DNA of 64,000 nt from Methylophilaceae bacterium. GTDB taxonomy: Bacteria > Pseudomonadota > Gammaproteobacteria > Burkholderiales > Methylophilaceae. Location: contig JAPKBG010000007.1 of NCBI GenBank assembly GCA_028823485.1, positions 49,682 through 113,681 on the forward strand, written 5' to 3'. Position 1 is the stretch's first letter; each line of letters starts with the position of its first letter. The translations under genes and the position numbers were made by a program. Of the stretch, positions 9,712 through 19,300 are shown piece by piece. Under the pieces are notes generated by a model, which saw nothing but the letters and a program-made list of their open reading frames with translations, had not been told where the DNA came from and did no database searches.

Positions 9712-9743
9712 AATAATTAACCTTTCAATCGGAGATTAACACC

Positions 9744-10376
9744 ATGGCTTTAACCCAAATGGCTTTAGATTCATTAGATTTTGACGCAACAGTTGCACTA
9801 GCAACTACAGTTGCTCCTCACGTTGACATTTTAGAAATCGGTACTCCATGCATCAAGCATAACGGTATCAAATTACTAGAAACACTACGTGCTAAATTCC
9901 CAAACAACCAAATCTTAGTTGATTTGAAAACAATGGATGCTGGCTTCTACGAAGCTGAACCATTCTACAAAGCTGGTGCAGATATCTGTACAGTTCTTGG
10001 TTGTGCTGATATGGGCACTATCAAAGGTATGATTGATGTTGCAAACAAATACGGTAAAAAAGCACAAGTTGACTTGATCAATGTTGCTGATAAAGTTGCT
10101 TTGACTAAAGAACTAGTTGCAGCTGGTGCACACATCATCGGTGTTCATACTGGTTTAGATCAGCAAGCTGCTGGCCAAACACCATTTACTGATTTAGCTG
10201 CTATTGCTGCTATGAAAACAGGCGTCGAAATTTCAGTTGCTGGTGGTGTTAAAGCCAACACAGCTGCTCAAGTTCGTGATGCTGGTGCAACGATTATTGT
10301 TGCAGGTGCTGCTATTTACGGTGCTGCTGATCCTGCTGCTTCTGCTACAGAAATCACAAAAATTGCTCACGGATAA
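9744..10376 (+). CDS. hxlA: 3-hexulose-6-phosphate synthase
   Basis: Condenses formaldehyde with ribulose 5-phosphate to D-arabino-3-hexulose 6-phosphate, the formaldehyde-fixing step of the RuMP cycle (also called hps). The 210-residue TIM barrel of the OMP-decarboxylase superfamily shows the typical blocks HVDILEIGTPCIKHNG, ILVDLKTMDAGFYEAEPFYKAGAD (lysine and aspartates of the active site) and ISVAGGVKANTAAQVRDAGA. A GGAG ribosome site precedes ATG 9744. Codon choice is strongly biased (GCT, GGT, AAC, ATC), as expected of one of the most abundant proteins in a RuMP methylotroph. It is flanked by an upstream terminator, a leader inverted repeat and a downstream terminator. Confidence 0.97.
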   Translation: MALTQMALDSLDFDATVALATTVAPHVDILEIGTPCIKHNGIKLLETLRAKFPNNQILVDLKTMDAGFYEAEPFYKAGADICTVLGCADMGTIKGMIDVANKYGKKAQVDLINVADKVALTKELVAAGAHIIGVHTGLDQQAAGQTPFTDLAAIAAMKTGVEISVAGGVKANTAAQVRDAGATIIVAGAAIYGAADPAASATEITKIAHG

Positions 10377-10414
10377 CTTCCACTATCAATAATTTATTAT
10401 TGATATAAGCATAT

Positions 10415-10450
10415 AAAATCCCGACTCAGCAATGTGTCGGGATTTTTTGT
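10415..10450 (+). terminator. Rho-independent terminator between hps and phi
   Basis: An 11-bp stem AAAATCCCGAC (10415-10425) / GTCGGGATTTT (10436-10446) followed by further T residues. Placed between two functionally linked genes, it would set a high hps to phi transcript ratio if phi is expressed by read-through. Confidence 0.9.
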
Positions 10451-10498
10451 ATCAGGCTATGGCTTAACAGTTAATCAATTAGATTTAAAGGATAAAAA

Positions 10499-11035
10499 AT
10501 GGATCATCAACAAAATATTTTAGATAATTTAACGCGCATCTTAGATGTCACTGATAAAAGCAAAGCTGCTGAATTAGTTAAGATGGTAAAAGGTGCTGGC
10601 GCAACTTTCATCGGTGGCGCTGGTCGTTCATTATTAGTATCACGCTTCTTTGCTATGCGTTTAGTACACTCTGGCCATAAAGTATTCATGGTAGGCGAAG
10701 TGGTTACACCAGCGATTAAAGAGGGCGATTTACTTATCTTGGTTTCAGGTTCTGGCGGTACAGCAACATTATTACCATTCGTGAAAAAAGCAAAAGAAGT
10801 TGGTGCTAAATTAGCAGTGATTTCAATGAAAAAATCTTCAGCAATGGCAGACGTTGCTGATTTAGTTGTGCAAGTTGGTCAAGATGACAGCTTTGCACCT
10901 GTTAAGGGTATGCCAATGGGTTCGCAGTTTGAGTTATCTACTTTGGTGTTCTTGGAAGGCGCTATTTCTGAGTTAATCTTTGCTGAAGACTTAACTGAGC
11001 ATGGTATGCGCACATTGCATGCTAACTTAGAATAG
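10499..11035 (+). CDS. hxlB: 6-phospho-3-hexuloisomerase
   Basis: Isomerises hexulose 6-phosphate to fructose 6-phosphate, the second RuMP step. The 178-residue SIS-domain protein shows VKGAGATFIGGAGRSLLVSR (29-48), the phosphosugar loop LLILVSGSGGTATLLPFVKKA and the C-terminal MGSQFELSTLVFLEG. It begins at ATG 10499, 122 bp after hps and beyond a strong terminator. A second terminator follows it at 11051. Confidence 0.96.
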   Translation: MDHQQNILDNLTRILDVTDKSKAAELVKMVKGAGATFIGGAGRSLLVSRFFAMRLVHSGHKVFMVGEVVTPAIKEGDLLILVSGSGGTATLLPFVKKAKEVGAKLAVISMKKSSAMADVADLVVQVGQDDSFAPVKGMPMGSQFELSTLVFLEGAISELIFAEDLTEHGMRTLHANLE

Positions 11036-11050
11036 GTTTCTAAGTTGTTT

Positions 11051-11079
11051 AAAAAGCCTGAGTTTTACTCAGGCTTTTT
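11051..11079. terminator. Bidirectional terminator between phi and the HisA-like gene
   Basis: Stem AAAAAGCCTGAGT (11051-11063) / ACTCAGGCTTTTT (11067-11079) with a 3-base loop; the A run and T run make it work in both directions. The stop codon of the convergent HisA-like gene (11078-11080) lies in the outer stem. Confidence 0.92.
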
Positions 11080-11791
11080 ATGCACAGAGGTTCGCTAAGT
11101 CTATGCTTGTTAACTGTTTATTGTGGAGTGCAGAGGCAATTAAAGCGCCCTTTACCGCTTGCTGCCTAAGCTGTAGCAAGTCATTGATGTCACGAATGCC
11201 GCCCGCTGCGTAAACACCTCGTTTACCCGCTTTCGATAAGATACTTTGAAGGATTTGTATATTAACACCAGTATTGGCACCAACTTGCGATAAGGTCATG
11301 GCAATGATTTGTGCAGGCCAGAGTTGTGGATCTTGTAGTAAAGCTTCTGGCCCTAAGTAACTTTGTGGTGAAAAATCTAATGATAGCGTAAAAGGACGTA
11401 TCAACTTTGATGTCAGTGATTGATATTGTGCAATAGTGGAGAACGATTCGCTGCCTAATACAATCTGGATGTAATCTGAGGGCCATTTTTCTGCTCTTGA
11501 GGCACTGTTAATTCCTGCATCTAACCATATGGTTAGATCGGGAAATAGCTGATGAATCGTTTCCAGTGTTTGGTGGTGGCATTCTCCTGTGTTCTCTAAG
11601 CTTTGGATAGCATTTAAATCTGCGATATACAGCGTTTTAAATGGGTGTAGGCGCTGAAAAGCCTTTACAATATCAACTGGCTGGCTGGAGTTGGTCAAAG
11701 CAGATTGAATGGGGTGGTATTCTGAACGAATGCCTTTTTTAGCGTGAACAACAACGCCATTCAACAAATCGATCACTGGAATAATATGCAA
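11078..11791 (-). CDS. HisA/HisF-family TIM-barrel protein of the C1 cofactor region
   Basis: A 237-residue HisA/HisF-like beta-alpha barrel: MHIIPVIDLLNGVVVHAKKG at the N-terminus, LYIADLNAI, IWLDAGINS and the phosphate-binding YAAGGIRDINDL near the C-terminus. Related hisA/hisF-like proteins are shared by methanogens and H4MPT-using methylotrophs and are not histidine enzymes, and no his genes are nearby. A role in methanopterin or methylofuran synthesis is inferred from context; the reaction is unknown. The only sensible start is TTG 11791, which lies on top of the ATG of the divergent ATP-grasp gene, so its promoter must be inside that gene. It converges with phi on a shared terminator. 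Confidence 0.8.
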   Translation of the reverse strand: MHIIPVIDLLNGVVVHAKKGIRSEYHPIQSALTNSSQPVDIVKAFQRLHPFKTLYIADLNAIQSLENTGECHHQTLETIHQLFPDLTIWLDAGINSASRAEKWPSDYIQIVLGSESFSTIAQYQSLTSKLIRPFTLSLDFSPQSYLGPEALLQDPQLWPAQIIAMTLSQVGANTGVNIQILQSILSKAGKRGVYAAGGIRDINDLLQLRQQAVKGALIASALHNKQLTSIDLANLCA

Positions 11792-12802
11792 AATAAACCT
11801 ATAAAAACAATATTTGTCTGTGAGTTTATCACCAGTGGTGGCTTAAATGATAGTGACTTGCCATCAGGCTTATTAGCACAAGGCTTGGGCATGCGTGATG
11901 CGCTGTTGCATGACTTATCTGACCTGCCTTATGAGGTTATTACCACAGTCGACGTACGGGTGACATTGCCGACTGACTGCCATACCTGCCACCTGGTTGA
12001 TGCGGATGATGATGTATGGGGTGTTTGGGAAGAAATTGTGGGTTCAGTCGATGCTGTTTGGTTGGTTGCGCCAGAAACAGGCGGTGATTTATCTAAGTTG
12101 ACAGCCTTGGCGCTAGCGTATAACAAATGCATATTAGGTTGTGGTTTAACCGCGGTCAACACCTGTAGCAGTAAATTAGCAACTTATGCACTATTGCAAC
12201 AAGCCGATGTTAATACAATGGCGACCTACCAATATGACCTATGGCCTAGAACAGAAGGTGTGGCATGGTTAGCGAAACCAGATGATGGTGCAGGGTGCGA
12301 GGAGACGGTTGTTTTTGATTCTGCATTGTTATTAGAACAGTGGTTGCTGAAGAAAAACCATACAAAGACACATGTTATTCAACCATACCTGCAAGGCGCT
12401 GCTGGTAGTATTGCATGTGTGATGAATAAAGGTGCATCCTATTTATTAAGTTGCAATAAACAGTTGATTAAAAAAGAAAATAATGAATTGTCGTATAAAG
12501 GCTGCCTAGTGAATGGCATGCAACAGTATTGGATTGAGTTTGCAGCATTAGCCAATCAAGTCGCACAACTGCTACCTGATTTAAGGGGCTATGTTGGCAT
12601 TGATGTGATTGTCGGTGATGGAGGTGGAGGAGAAGTTGTTGTCGTTGAGATTAACCCACGAGTAACGACTAGCTATATGGCGTTGAAAGAAGCGACAGGT
12701 TACAACCCTGCAGAATTGTTGATGAAAACACTGACTCAACAAGGCTATGAATGGCCAACCATACAACATCATGAAGTGATGGTCGAATTTGCACATGCAT
12801 AG
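11786..12802 (+). CDS. ATP-grasp protein, possibly MfnD-like (tyramine/tyrosine-glutamate ligase type)
   Basis: A 338-residue ATP-grasp protein: KTIFVCEFITSGGLND at the start, WLAKPDDGAGCEETVVF in the middle (the ATP loop) and VVEINPRVTTSYMALKEATG towards the end (metal site). In methanogens MfnD of this superfamily joins glutamate to tyramine during methanofuran synthesis; here it precedes MfnF-like and MfnE-like genes, so a glutamate-ligase role in methylofuran synthesis is a reasonable inference. I chose ATG 11786 over an in-frame GTG at 11744 because the extra residues are only the antisense of the HisA-like gene. It overlaps the next gene by 8 bp. Confidence 0.78.
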   Translation: MQNKPIKTIFVCEFITSGGLNDSDLPSGLLAQGLGMRDALLHDLSDLPYEVITTVDVRVTLPTDCHTCHLVDADDDVWGVWEEIVGSVDAVWLVAPETGGDLSKLTALALAYNKCILGCGLTAVNTCSSKLATYALLQQADVNTMATYQYDLWPRTEGVAWLAKPDDGAGCEETVVFDSALLLEQWLLKKNHTKTHVIQPYLQGAAGSIACVMNKGASYLLSCNKQLIKKENNELSYKGCLVNGMQQYWIEFAALANQVAQLLPDLRGYVGIDVIVGDGGGGEVVVVEINPRVTTSYMALKEATGYNPAELLMKTLTQQGYEWPTIQHHEVMVEFAHA

Positions 12803-13823
12803 CATGGGTTGGGATATTGGTGGCGCGCATGTAAAAGCTGTGCTGTTAGATGAGACGGGCAATGTATTGCAGTCTCAGCAAATCGCTTGTCCGTTATGGC
12901 TGGGTTTAGATCGATTAGAAACGGCCTTGATGGCAATGTTGAAGACCTTTAATGTCACACCAAATCAAGTGACACATGCTGTGACTATGACGGGCGAGTT
13001 GGTTGATTTATTTGAAAATAGGCATCAAGGCGTTTTGGAGATTTCAACCCTTATCAACCAACTGCTTAAGCGAAGTGTGCTGTTTTATTATATGAGTCAA
13101 GAGAGTGAGCAGCCATTTGTTTCAATCGAGGGTGTGGAAAGTCATGCCAAGCTGATTGCTTCTGCCAATTGGCATGCAAGTGCGCGTTTAATTGCGCAAC
13201 AACTACCATCTGCATTGTTAGTTGATATTGGGAGCACGACGACTGATATTATTGTGATTGATGGTGGTAAAGTGGTGGGTGGGGAGTTGACAGATGCGGA
13301 ACGCATGCAGCAAGATACCTTGGTATACACTGGAGTAGTGCGTACGCCAGTGATGGCCGTTGCGCAAAAGCTAAGTTTAGGTAGTATAGAAACCAATGTA
13401 GCTGCCGAATATTTTGCAACCATGGCGGATGTTTATCGTTTAACGCAAGAGCTCCCTGAGGCCGTTGATATGGCGGAAACCGCAGATGGTGAAGCTAAGA
13501 CAATATTCGCCTGTGCAAGGCGCTTAGCACGTATGGTGGGATATGATGTGGAGAGTAAGCAGCTTGAAAGCTGGCAACAGTTGGCACAAGCTTGTAAGCA
13601 GAAACAATCTGATCAAATTCAATTAGCCATGGCAAAACATTTAAAAGTAGGCATGACGATAGTGAGTGCAGGCGCAGGTGGTTTTTTGGTGGAAGCGATT
13701 GCACAAATACTACAATACCCAATCATGTCCGTAGCCTCGGCAATGCAATGCCAAGAGGAGTTAGATGTTTGTTTTCCTGCGTATGCAGTCGCCAGGCTCG
13801 CTTGTGCTAGGAGCGCTATTTGA
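12795..13823 (+). CDS. H4MPT-linked C1 transfer pathway protein, hydantoinase/MfnF-like
   Basis: A 342-residue ASKHA-fold protein with two phosphate-binding motifs, MGWDIGGAHVKAVLLDETG (near residue 4) and LLVDIGSTTTDIIVIDGG (about 139-156). Homologues are restricted to H4MPT-using bacteria and methanogens. The archaeal relative MfnF couples the phosphorylated aminomethylfuran to glutamyl-tyramine in methanofuran synthesis, so the same coupling is likely here (inference from family and neighbours). ATG 12795 is the first ATG and overlaps the upstream stop; ATG 12804 is also possible. The stop TGA (13821-13823) shares one base with the pabB start. Confidence 0.85.
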   Translation: MHSMGWDIGGAHVKAVLLDETGNVLQSQQIACPLWLGLDRLETALMAMLKTFNVTPNQVTHAVTMTGELVDLFENRHQGVLEISTLINQLLKRSVLFYYMSQESEQPFVSIEGVESHAKLIASANWHASARLIAQQLPSALLVDIGSTTTDIIVIDGGKVVGGELTDAERMQQDTLVYTGVVRTPVMAVAQKLSLGSIETNVAAEYFATMADVYRLTQELPEAVDMAETADGEAKTIFACARRLARMVGYDVESKQLESWQQLAQACKQKQSDQIQLAMAKHLKVGMTIVSAGAGGFLVEAIAQILQYPIMSVASAMQCQEELDVCFPAYAVARLACARSAI

Positions 13824-15223
13824 TGGCTGTTTTGAAACATACATTGCCTTACCATCATGATAGTGCGCGCTTATTCGAGAAAATTGCACATGAACCTTGG
13901 GCAATGTTGCTCGATAGTGGGCAAGCGGTTGATAAGAAGACAGGTGAGCCAGGTAGCCAGTATGGACAATACGATATTCTCGTTGCACGGCCAATTGCGA
14001 CATTGGTGACTAATGGCAGTATCACTAGCATTCAAGATAGAAAGCCAATAATAAGCAAAGAGGATCCTTTTTTCTTACTAAACCAATTGCTTGAACGGTA
14101 CCCTGCACAGGATGTTGGCGTACCATTTTCTGGTGGCGCGATGGGTTATTTTTCTTATGATTTATGTCGTCGATTAGAACGTATAGACGACAAGAATACA
14201 CCTGAAAATATACCTGAAATGATGGTCGGTATCTATGACTGGGCTGTAGTGGTTGATCATCGGAAAAAGACTGCAGTGTTGATTTCACATGGGTTTTCTG
14301 AAAAAACAAAACAGGGTTGGCCTGCACTGGTGCGGTTGTTTGATGCGCCTAATGCACTTGAAGAGTCTACTTTTAAAGTGACATCAGAGACGCAGTGTAA
14401 CTTTTCTGAAAAAGGCTATCACACCGCATTTGACCGAATAAAAAATTATATCCTATCCGGAGACTGCTATCAGGTTAACTTAGCGCAGCGCTTCTCAGCT
14501 CAGGTGTGCGGAGATAGCTGGCTTGCGTATAAAAAACTACGTGAAATAAGTCCGGCGCCTTTTATGGCTTATATGCAGTTACCATTGAAGCAGAACGATA
14601 GCTTTCAGGTATTGTCCAATTCTCCAGAGCGCTTTGTACAAGTCATTGGAGATCATGTTGAGACACGGCCGATTAAAGGCACAATGCCGCGTGCTAAAGA
14701 TCTTGAACAAGATTTAGCAAATGCGCAAACGCTGCGAAACAGTCGTAAAGATCAAGCAGAAAACTTAATGATTGTAGACTTGCTAAGGAATGACATTGGT
14801 AAGAGTTGTGAAACAGGTAGTGTAAAAGTCGTAAAACTTTTCCAATTACAAAGTTTTGCGAATGTACATCACCTAGTCAGCACTGTGACGGCTAAGCTTA
14901 AACAGAACACAACCGTTATCGATTTATTGAAGGGGTGTTTTCCAGGTGGGTCCATTACAGGTGCGCCAAAAATACGCGCCATGGAAATTATTGAAGAGCT
15001 TGAGCCTAATCGGCGTGGTGTTTATTGTGGTGCGATTGGTTACATTGGTTTTGATGGTAAACTAGATACCAATATAGCGATTCGGACAGCGGTCATTAAT
15101 AATGAAGAGTTAAGTTATTACGCAGGTGGCGGTATTGTTGCTGATTCTGATAGGTCAAAAGAGTACTTGGAAACATTGGATAAAGCGTCAACTATGATTG
15201 AATTGTTAAAGCGCTTCATATAG
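13823..15223 (+). CDS. pabB: Aminodeoxychorismate synthase component I
   Basis: Converts chorismate and ammonia to 4-amino-4-deoxychorismate, towards p-aminobenzoate. The 466-residue chorismate-binding protein carries SNSPERFVQV, the TRPIKGTMPRAKD block, LRNSRKDQAENLMIVDLLRND and PGGSITGAPKIRAMEIIEEL, which separate PabB from TrpE. Aminobenzoate feeds folate and also the MptG reaction at 2.4 kb, which explains a pabB inside the C1 cofactor cluster. Start ATG 13823 overlaps the previous stop by one base (TGATG), so coupled translation is likely. No pabA or pabC is visible nearby. The 142 bp after it (15224-15365) hold a weak GCCCT/AGGGC hairpin (15259-15273) without a T run. Confidence 0.93.
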   Translation: MAVLKHTLPYHHDSARLFEKIAHEPWAMLLDSGQAVDKKTGEPGSQYGQYDILVARPIATLVTNGSITSIQDRKPIISKEDPFFLLNQLLERYPAQDVGVPFSGGAMGYFSYDLCRRLERIDDKNTPENIPEMMVGIYDWAVVVDHRKKTAVLISHGFSEKTKQGWPALVRLFDAPNALEESTFKVTSETQCNFSEKGYHTAFDRIKNYILSGDCYQVNLAQRFSAQVCGDSWLAYKKLREISPAPFMAYMQLPLKQNDSFQVLSNSPERFVQVIGDHVETRPIKGTMPRAKDLEQDLANAQTLRNSRKDQAENLMIVDLLRNDIGKSCETGSVKVVKLFQLQSFANVHHLVSTVTAKLKQNTTVIDLLKGCFPGGSITGAPKIRAMEIIEELEPNRRGVYCGAIGYIGFDGKLDTNIAIRTAVINNEELSYYAGGGIVADSDRSKEYLETLDKASTMIELLKRFI

Positions 15224-15365
15224 TTTGATTAAAGCTTTTATACAAGTAATAATAACCAGCCCTGTTTTAGGGCGGGCAATAAGAAAAATAATGAGACTGT
15301 TTTTATTGTCTATCGGTGCTTATCAGCGTGTATATGCCGCAAAAAAATAAAAAAAAGGAAGAATC

Positions 15366-15980
15366 GTGTGGGTAGTTAAAGTTGGCGGTAGTTTACTAGG
15401 CTCACCAGAGCTTGAGCGTTGGCTTGGGTTGTTTGCCAAATTCAGTGATGGCAATATCATTCTTGTGCCAGGTGGCGGTTTATTTGCAGATGCTGTGCGA
15501 GATGCACAAAAGGTATCGAAAATTAGTGAGGCTTGTGCGCATAAACTAGCTGTGTTGGCCATGGATCAGTTTGGGTTGCTAATGGCCAATATGAACTCTG
15601 ATTTAGCGGTAGCAAGAACAGAAATGGAAATAGACGAGCGGACATGGCAGCATCGCTGTATTGTCTGGCTGCCTAGTCAGATGGTGTTGGCCGACGATAG
15701 TATTCCAAAAAGCTGGGATGTTACATCAGATAGTATCGCGGCTTGGCTGGCGGGAAAAGTGGGTGCGCAGCAGCTAATTCTAGTGAAATCCAATAAGCCA
15801 GATGGTCCAGAATTAAGCCTTAGAATGATGCAGGAAAGCGGCATCATTGATGAAGCTTTTAGTGACTTTGTGTTGAATAAAACATTTGGTCAATGGATGT
15901 TAAAGAAAGCGGATTGTGAATACTTTTTAGAAGGTATGAACTACGAAACGCTAGATAAAGTCGCAGGGTCAATTCACTAA
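15366..15980 (+). CDS. Amino acid kinase family protein, MfnE-like
   Basis: A 204-residue amino-acid-kinase-fold protein: WVVKVGGSLLGSPEL at the N-terminus, NIILVPGGGLFADAVRDAQK (about 37-56) and the late ILVKSNKPDG block. In methanogens the related MfnE phosphorylates aminomethylfuranyl-methyl phosphate to the diphosphate used in the MfnF coupling; the neighbouring MfnF-like gene supports the same job here. GTG 15366 is the start, with an AAGGAAG ribosome site 5-11 bases ahead. It lies 2 bp before the carbinolamine dehydratase gene. Confidence 0.82.
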   Translation: MWVVKVGGSLLGSPELERWLGLFAKFSDGNIILVPGGGLFADAVRDAQKVSKISEACAHKLAVLAMDQFGLLMANMNSDLAVARTEMEIDERTWQHRCIVWLPSQMVLADDSIPKSWDVTSDSIAAWLAGKVGAQQLILVKSNKPDGPELSLRMMQESGIIDEAFSDFVLNKTFGQWMLKKADCEYFLEGMNYETLDKVAGSIH

Positions 15981-15982
15981 AG

Positions 15983-16354
15983 ATGACTACAGGAAAAGTT
16001 TACACTGAAAATGAAGTCGCAGAAAAGCTAGAGAAGGAACTACCACACTGGTTCTTTGAAAATGGCTGGATACGACGTAAGGTTAAAACCAGTGGCTGGA
16101 AAGCGACTCTTATGGTCGTTAATACGGTTGGACATTTGGCTGAGGCCGCTTGGCATCACCCTGATTTGATGGTTTCTTATGCTTTTGTGATTGTTAAGTT
16201 GTGTACACATGATGCCAAAGGCATTACCGATAAAGATTTTGAATTAGCAGGGAAGATAGAGCAAGTCATTGCTTGGCAACCCGCATTAGAGGAGGGTGCT
16301 TTAACTGGCACACCGAATGATGATGCGAGATTCAAATATATTAAATATGATTAG
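15983..16354 (+). CDS. phhB: 4a-hydroxytetrahydrobiopterin (pterin-4a-carbinolamine) dehydratase
   Basis: Dehydrates pterin 4a-carbinolamines. The 123-residue protein has the family motif with AAWHHPDLMVSYAFVIVKL followed by CTHDAKGITDKDFELAGKIE. The dehydratase is usually paired with phenylalanine hydroxylase, which is absent here; the position as the last gene of the methanopterin/methylofuran block suggests a part in pterin handling for H4MPT (inference). It starts 2 bp after the kinase stop and converges on the RND pump gene 28 bp away. Confidence 0.9.
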   Translation: MTTGKVYTENEVAEKLEKELPHWFFENGWIRRKVKTSGWKATLMVVNTVGHLAEAAWHHPDLMVSYAFVIVKLCTHDAKGITDKDFELAGKIEQVIAWQPALEEGALTGTPNDDARFKYIKYD

Positions 16355-16382
16355 GCAGTCTTTCAAGGCTAACAATTAATAA

Positions 16383-19300
16383 CTAATCTAACACCTGTTT
16401 TTTAAAGCGGCCAAAGTGCAGCATAATGGTTGGTAAAATCAGTAAGTTCAATATCGTCGAAGTCACTAACCCTCCGACAATAATGGCCGCCATCGGCCCC
16501 TCAATTTCACGACCAGGTTGATTGCTACCAGCAGCTAGAGGCAGCAAGCCTAAGCCAGTCACTAAAGCTGTCATTAAGATTGACGGTAATCGCTCAGTCG
16601 CACCACGAATGCAGGTTTCTAAATTCCACGTGCAATTTTCTTCATCAATTAAATGTTGAAAGTGCGAAACCATCATAATTGAGTTACGTAGCGTGATGCC
16701 AAATAAAGTCACAAAGCCAACCAATGAACCCAGTGAAATCCATCCGCCAGTAAACAGCACCGCAATCACACCGCCAATAAGGGCGAATGGCAGGTTAACG
16801 AAGGTCAGTAGCAGGTTGCGTAATCGACCAAAAGCGACATATAGCATTAAGAAAATTGCCACCCCTGCAAGGAGGGAGTGGACTAACAAGTCTTCTCGAG
16901 ACTGAGCATTGGCTTCAGCTTCGCCAGTAAATTCCAAGTAATTGCCTTGGTGTAGTTGAATATCACTTTTGATTTTTTTGCGAATATCTTCATTGAAGCT
17001 GGCAATATCGCGACCTTCTACATTGGCTGTAATCGTTTGGATGCGTTTTGCACCTGCATGCAGTATCTTAGAGCGGCCATTTTCTTGGGTGATAAAGGCA
17101 ATATCTTTTAAATGTAGCAACTTGCCATCTGGGTTAAAAAACGGAATGTTCTTAATGTCGCCAACATCATCGCGCGCTTCCTCTTCTAAAACGACTGTTA
17201 AGCCAACCGCGTGATTGCCTAAGTAAACTTGTGCAATCGGAACGCCTTCATACGAGGCGCGTAAGGTGTCTAGTACATCAACGGTTTTCAAACCCCACTC
17301 AGCTAGTTTTTCAGGCCTGATTCGAATGACGGCTTGTGGCGTACCTGGCGGGGATTGTAGTAGTACATCTTCTGCACCTCTTACATCGGAAACAATGGCA
17401 GCAATTTTTTGTGCATCACGATCTAAGGCATCTAGATCCGCACCGTAAATATTAATCACAGTTGATGCGGCATAACCTGAGATAGTTTCTTCAATCCTTT
17501 CGGTTAAAAATGTATTGATGGCAAAGTTAACACCAACGAAACCTATTTCTGCCACGCCATCATCATCTTGGTCTTTTGTTTCGCCAGCCAGCTCTTCTCG
17601 AATGTCCGCCAAGATACGTTCTTGCTCATTGCCGGATAGTGTACCAATTTCTATTTCAAACTCACTGTAATGAGTACCAAAGGTATCTGCCCCATTTGGT
17701 GCGCGACCAACCCACTGCGTCACCGATTGCACGCCGTCAATTTTACGCAATACACTAGAGACCTTTTTACCTAGCCTTAAGGACTCTTGTTCTGAGGTGC
17801 CTGGCACTGCAGTCATGTGCATAATGAAGTGACCTTCATGCAGCGCTGGTATAAATTGGCTTTTAAATAGCAATAACACACCTAGGCCTAATGCGATCAG
17901 CAAGAAGCTGCTAGTTAGCACGACTTTAAAATACTGTTCGATTTTGTGTAGCAGCTTCACGTAAGTGATTTTGATGGCTTTAATGATAGGAGAGTCTTCT
18001 GACTCCAGTTTAGCGTTGCCTAGCAGTAAATAACACAAAGCAGGGGTTATGGTAAGGGCGACGACCAAAGAGGCCATGATGGCCGTGATATAAGCCAATC
18101 CAAGCGGGGCGAACAGCTTGCCTGCTACACCACTTAACGTTAGCAGTGGCACAAATACCAGTGCAACGATCACAGTTGCATAGACAACAGAGCTACGCAC
18201 TTCCATTGAAGCTTTATAAACAACTTTAAAGTTAGAAAGTGGTTTATCCAATAAGCGGTTTTCACGTAAACGCCTAAAAATATTCTCGGTATCGATGATG
18301 GCATCATCAGCGACTTCACCTAGGGCAATGGCAAGGCCACCTAACACCATGATATTTAACCCAACACCAAAGTAACTGAGGGCAACAATGGCTGTTAGTA
18401 ATGATAAAGGAATGGCCGTTGCTGAGATAAACGCTGTACGGACATTAGAGAGGAATAAAAATAGGATGGTGAGGACTAAAGTAGAGCCAATTAAAATATC
18501 GGTCCTAACACCTCTTATCGCCGTTTCAATAAAGTTAGCAGGGCGGAATAAGCCTTCGTGCAAGGTCGCTTTCTCACGTGCAAAGGTGGGCTTGAGTTCT
18601 TGTAATGCTTCTTCAATGGCAATCGTGACGGCATGCGTATTAGCGCCTAACTGACCTTGAACAGACAAATAAATGCCAGTTTCTTCATTAATCGCTGCTG
18701 CGCTGATGGATGGTGCTGCACCTTCTACCACTCGGCCAATATCGCCAATATGAATAGTGCGGCCATTGATATACTTTAGCGTGGCTTTCGCTAGTGTTTC
18801 TGGAGTGGTGGCTTGACCTTGGGTGTTGACGATAATGCGCTGATTACTATTTTGAATATAGCCTGCACCGCTGACGCCAGTCGATTTCTTGGCTGCATCA
18901 ACAACGTCATTGATATTGAGTTGATATTGCAATAGTTTTGCAGGATCGATTTGTACTTGGTATTGACGCACTTCACCGCCAAATACATTGACATCAGCAA
19001 CCCCAGGAATGGATAGTAAATGAGGCGTTACCGTCCAATCAACCAGTGTGCGTAGCTCCATTAAGCTACGGTGTTGAGAGGTTAAGCCAAAACCTAACAC
19101 AGTGCTGGCTGAGGAGGTTAGCGGAGTGATGTTAGGTGTAATGTTTTCAGGAAGTCTTGTGTTCAGTGTGCTTAATCGCTCAGCAACCACTTGACGATTG
19201 CGGTAAATGTCAGAGGAAGCATCAAAAATAACCGTCACAACAGATAGGCCAGGAATCGACTGTGAACGCATGTCTGAAACGCCAACCGTACCAGCAATTG

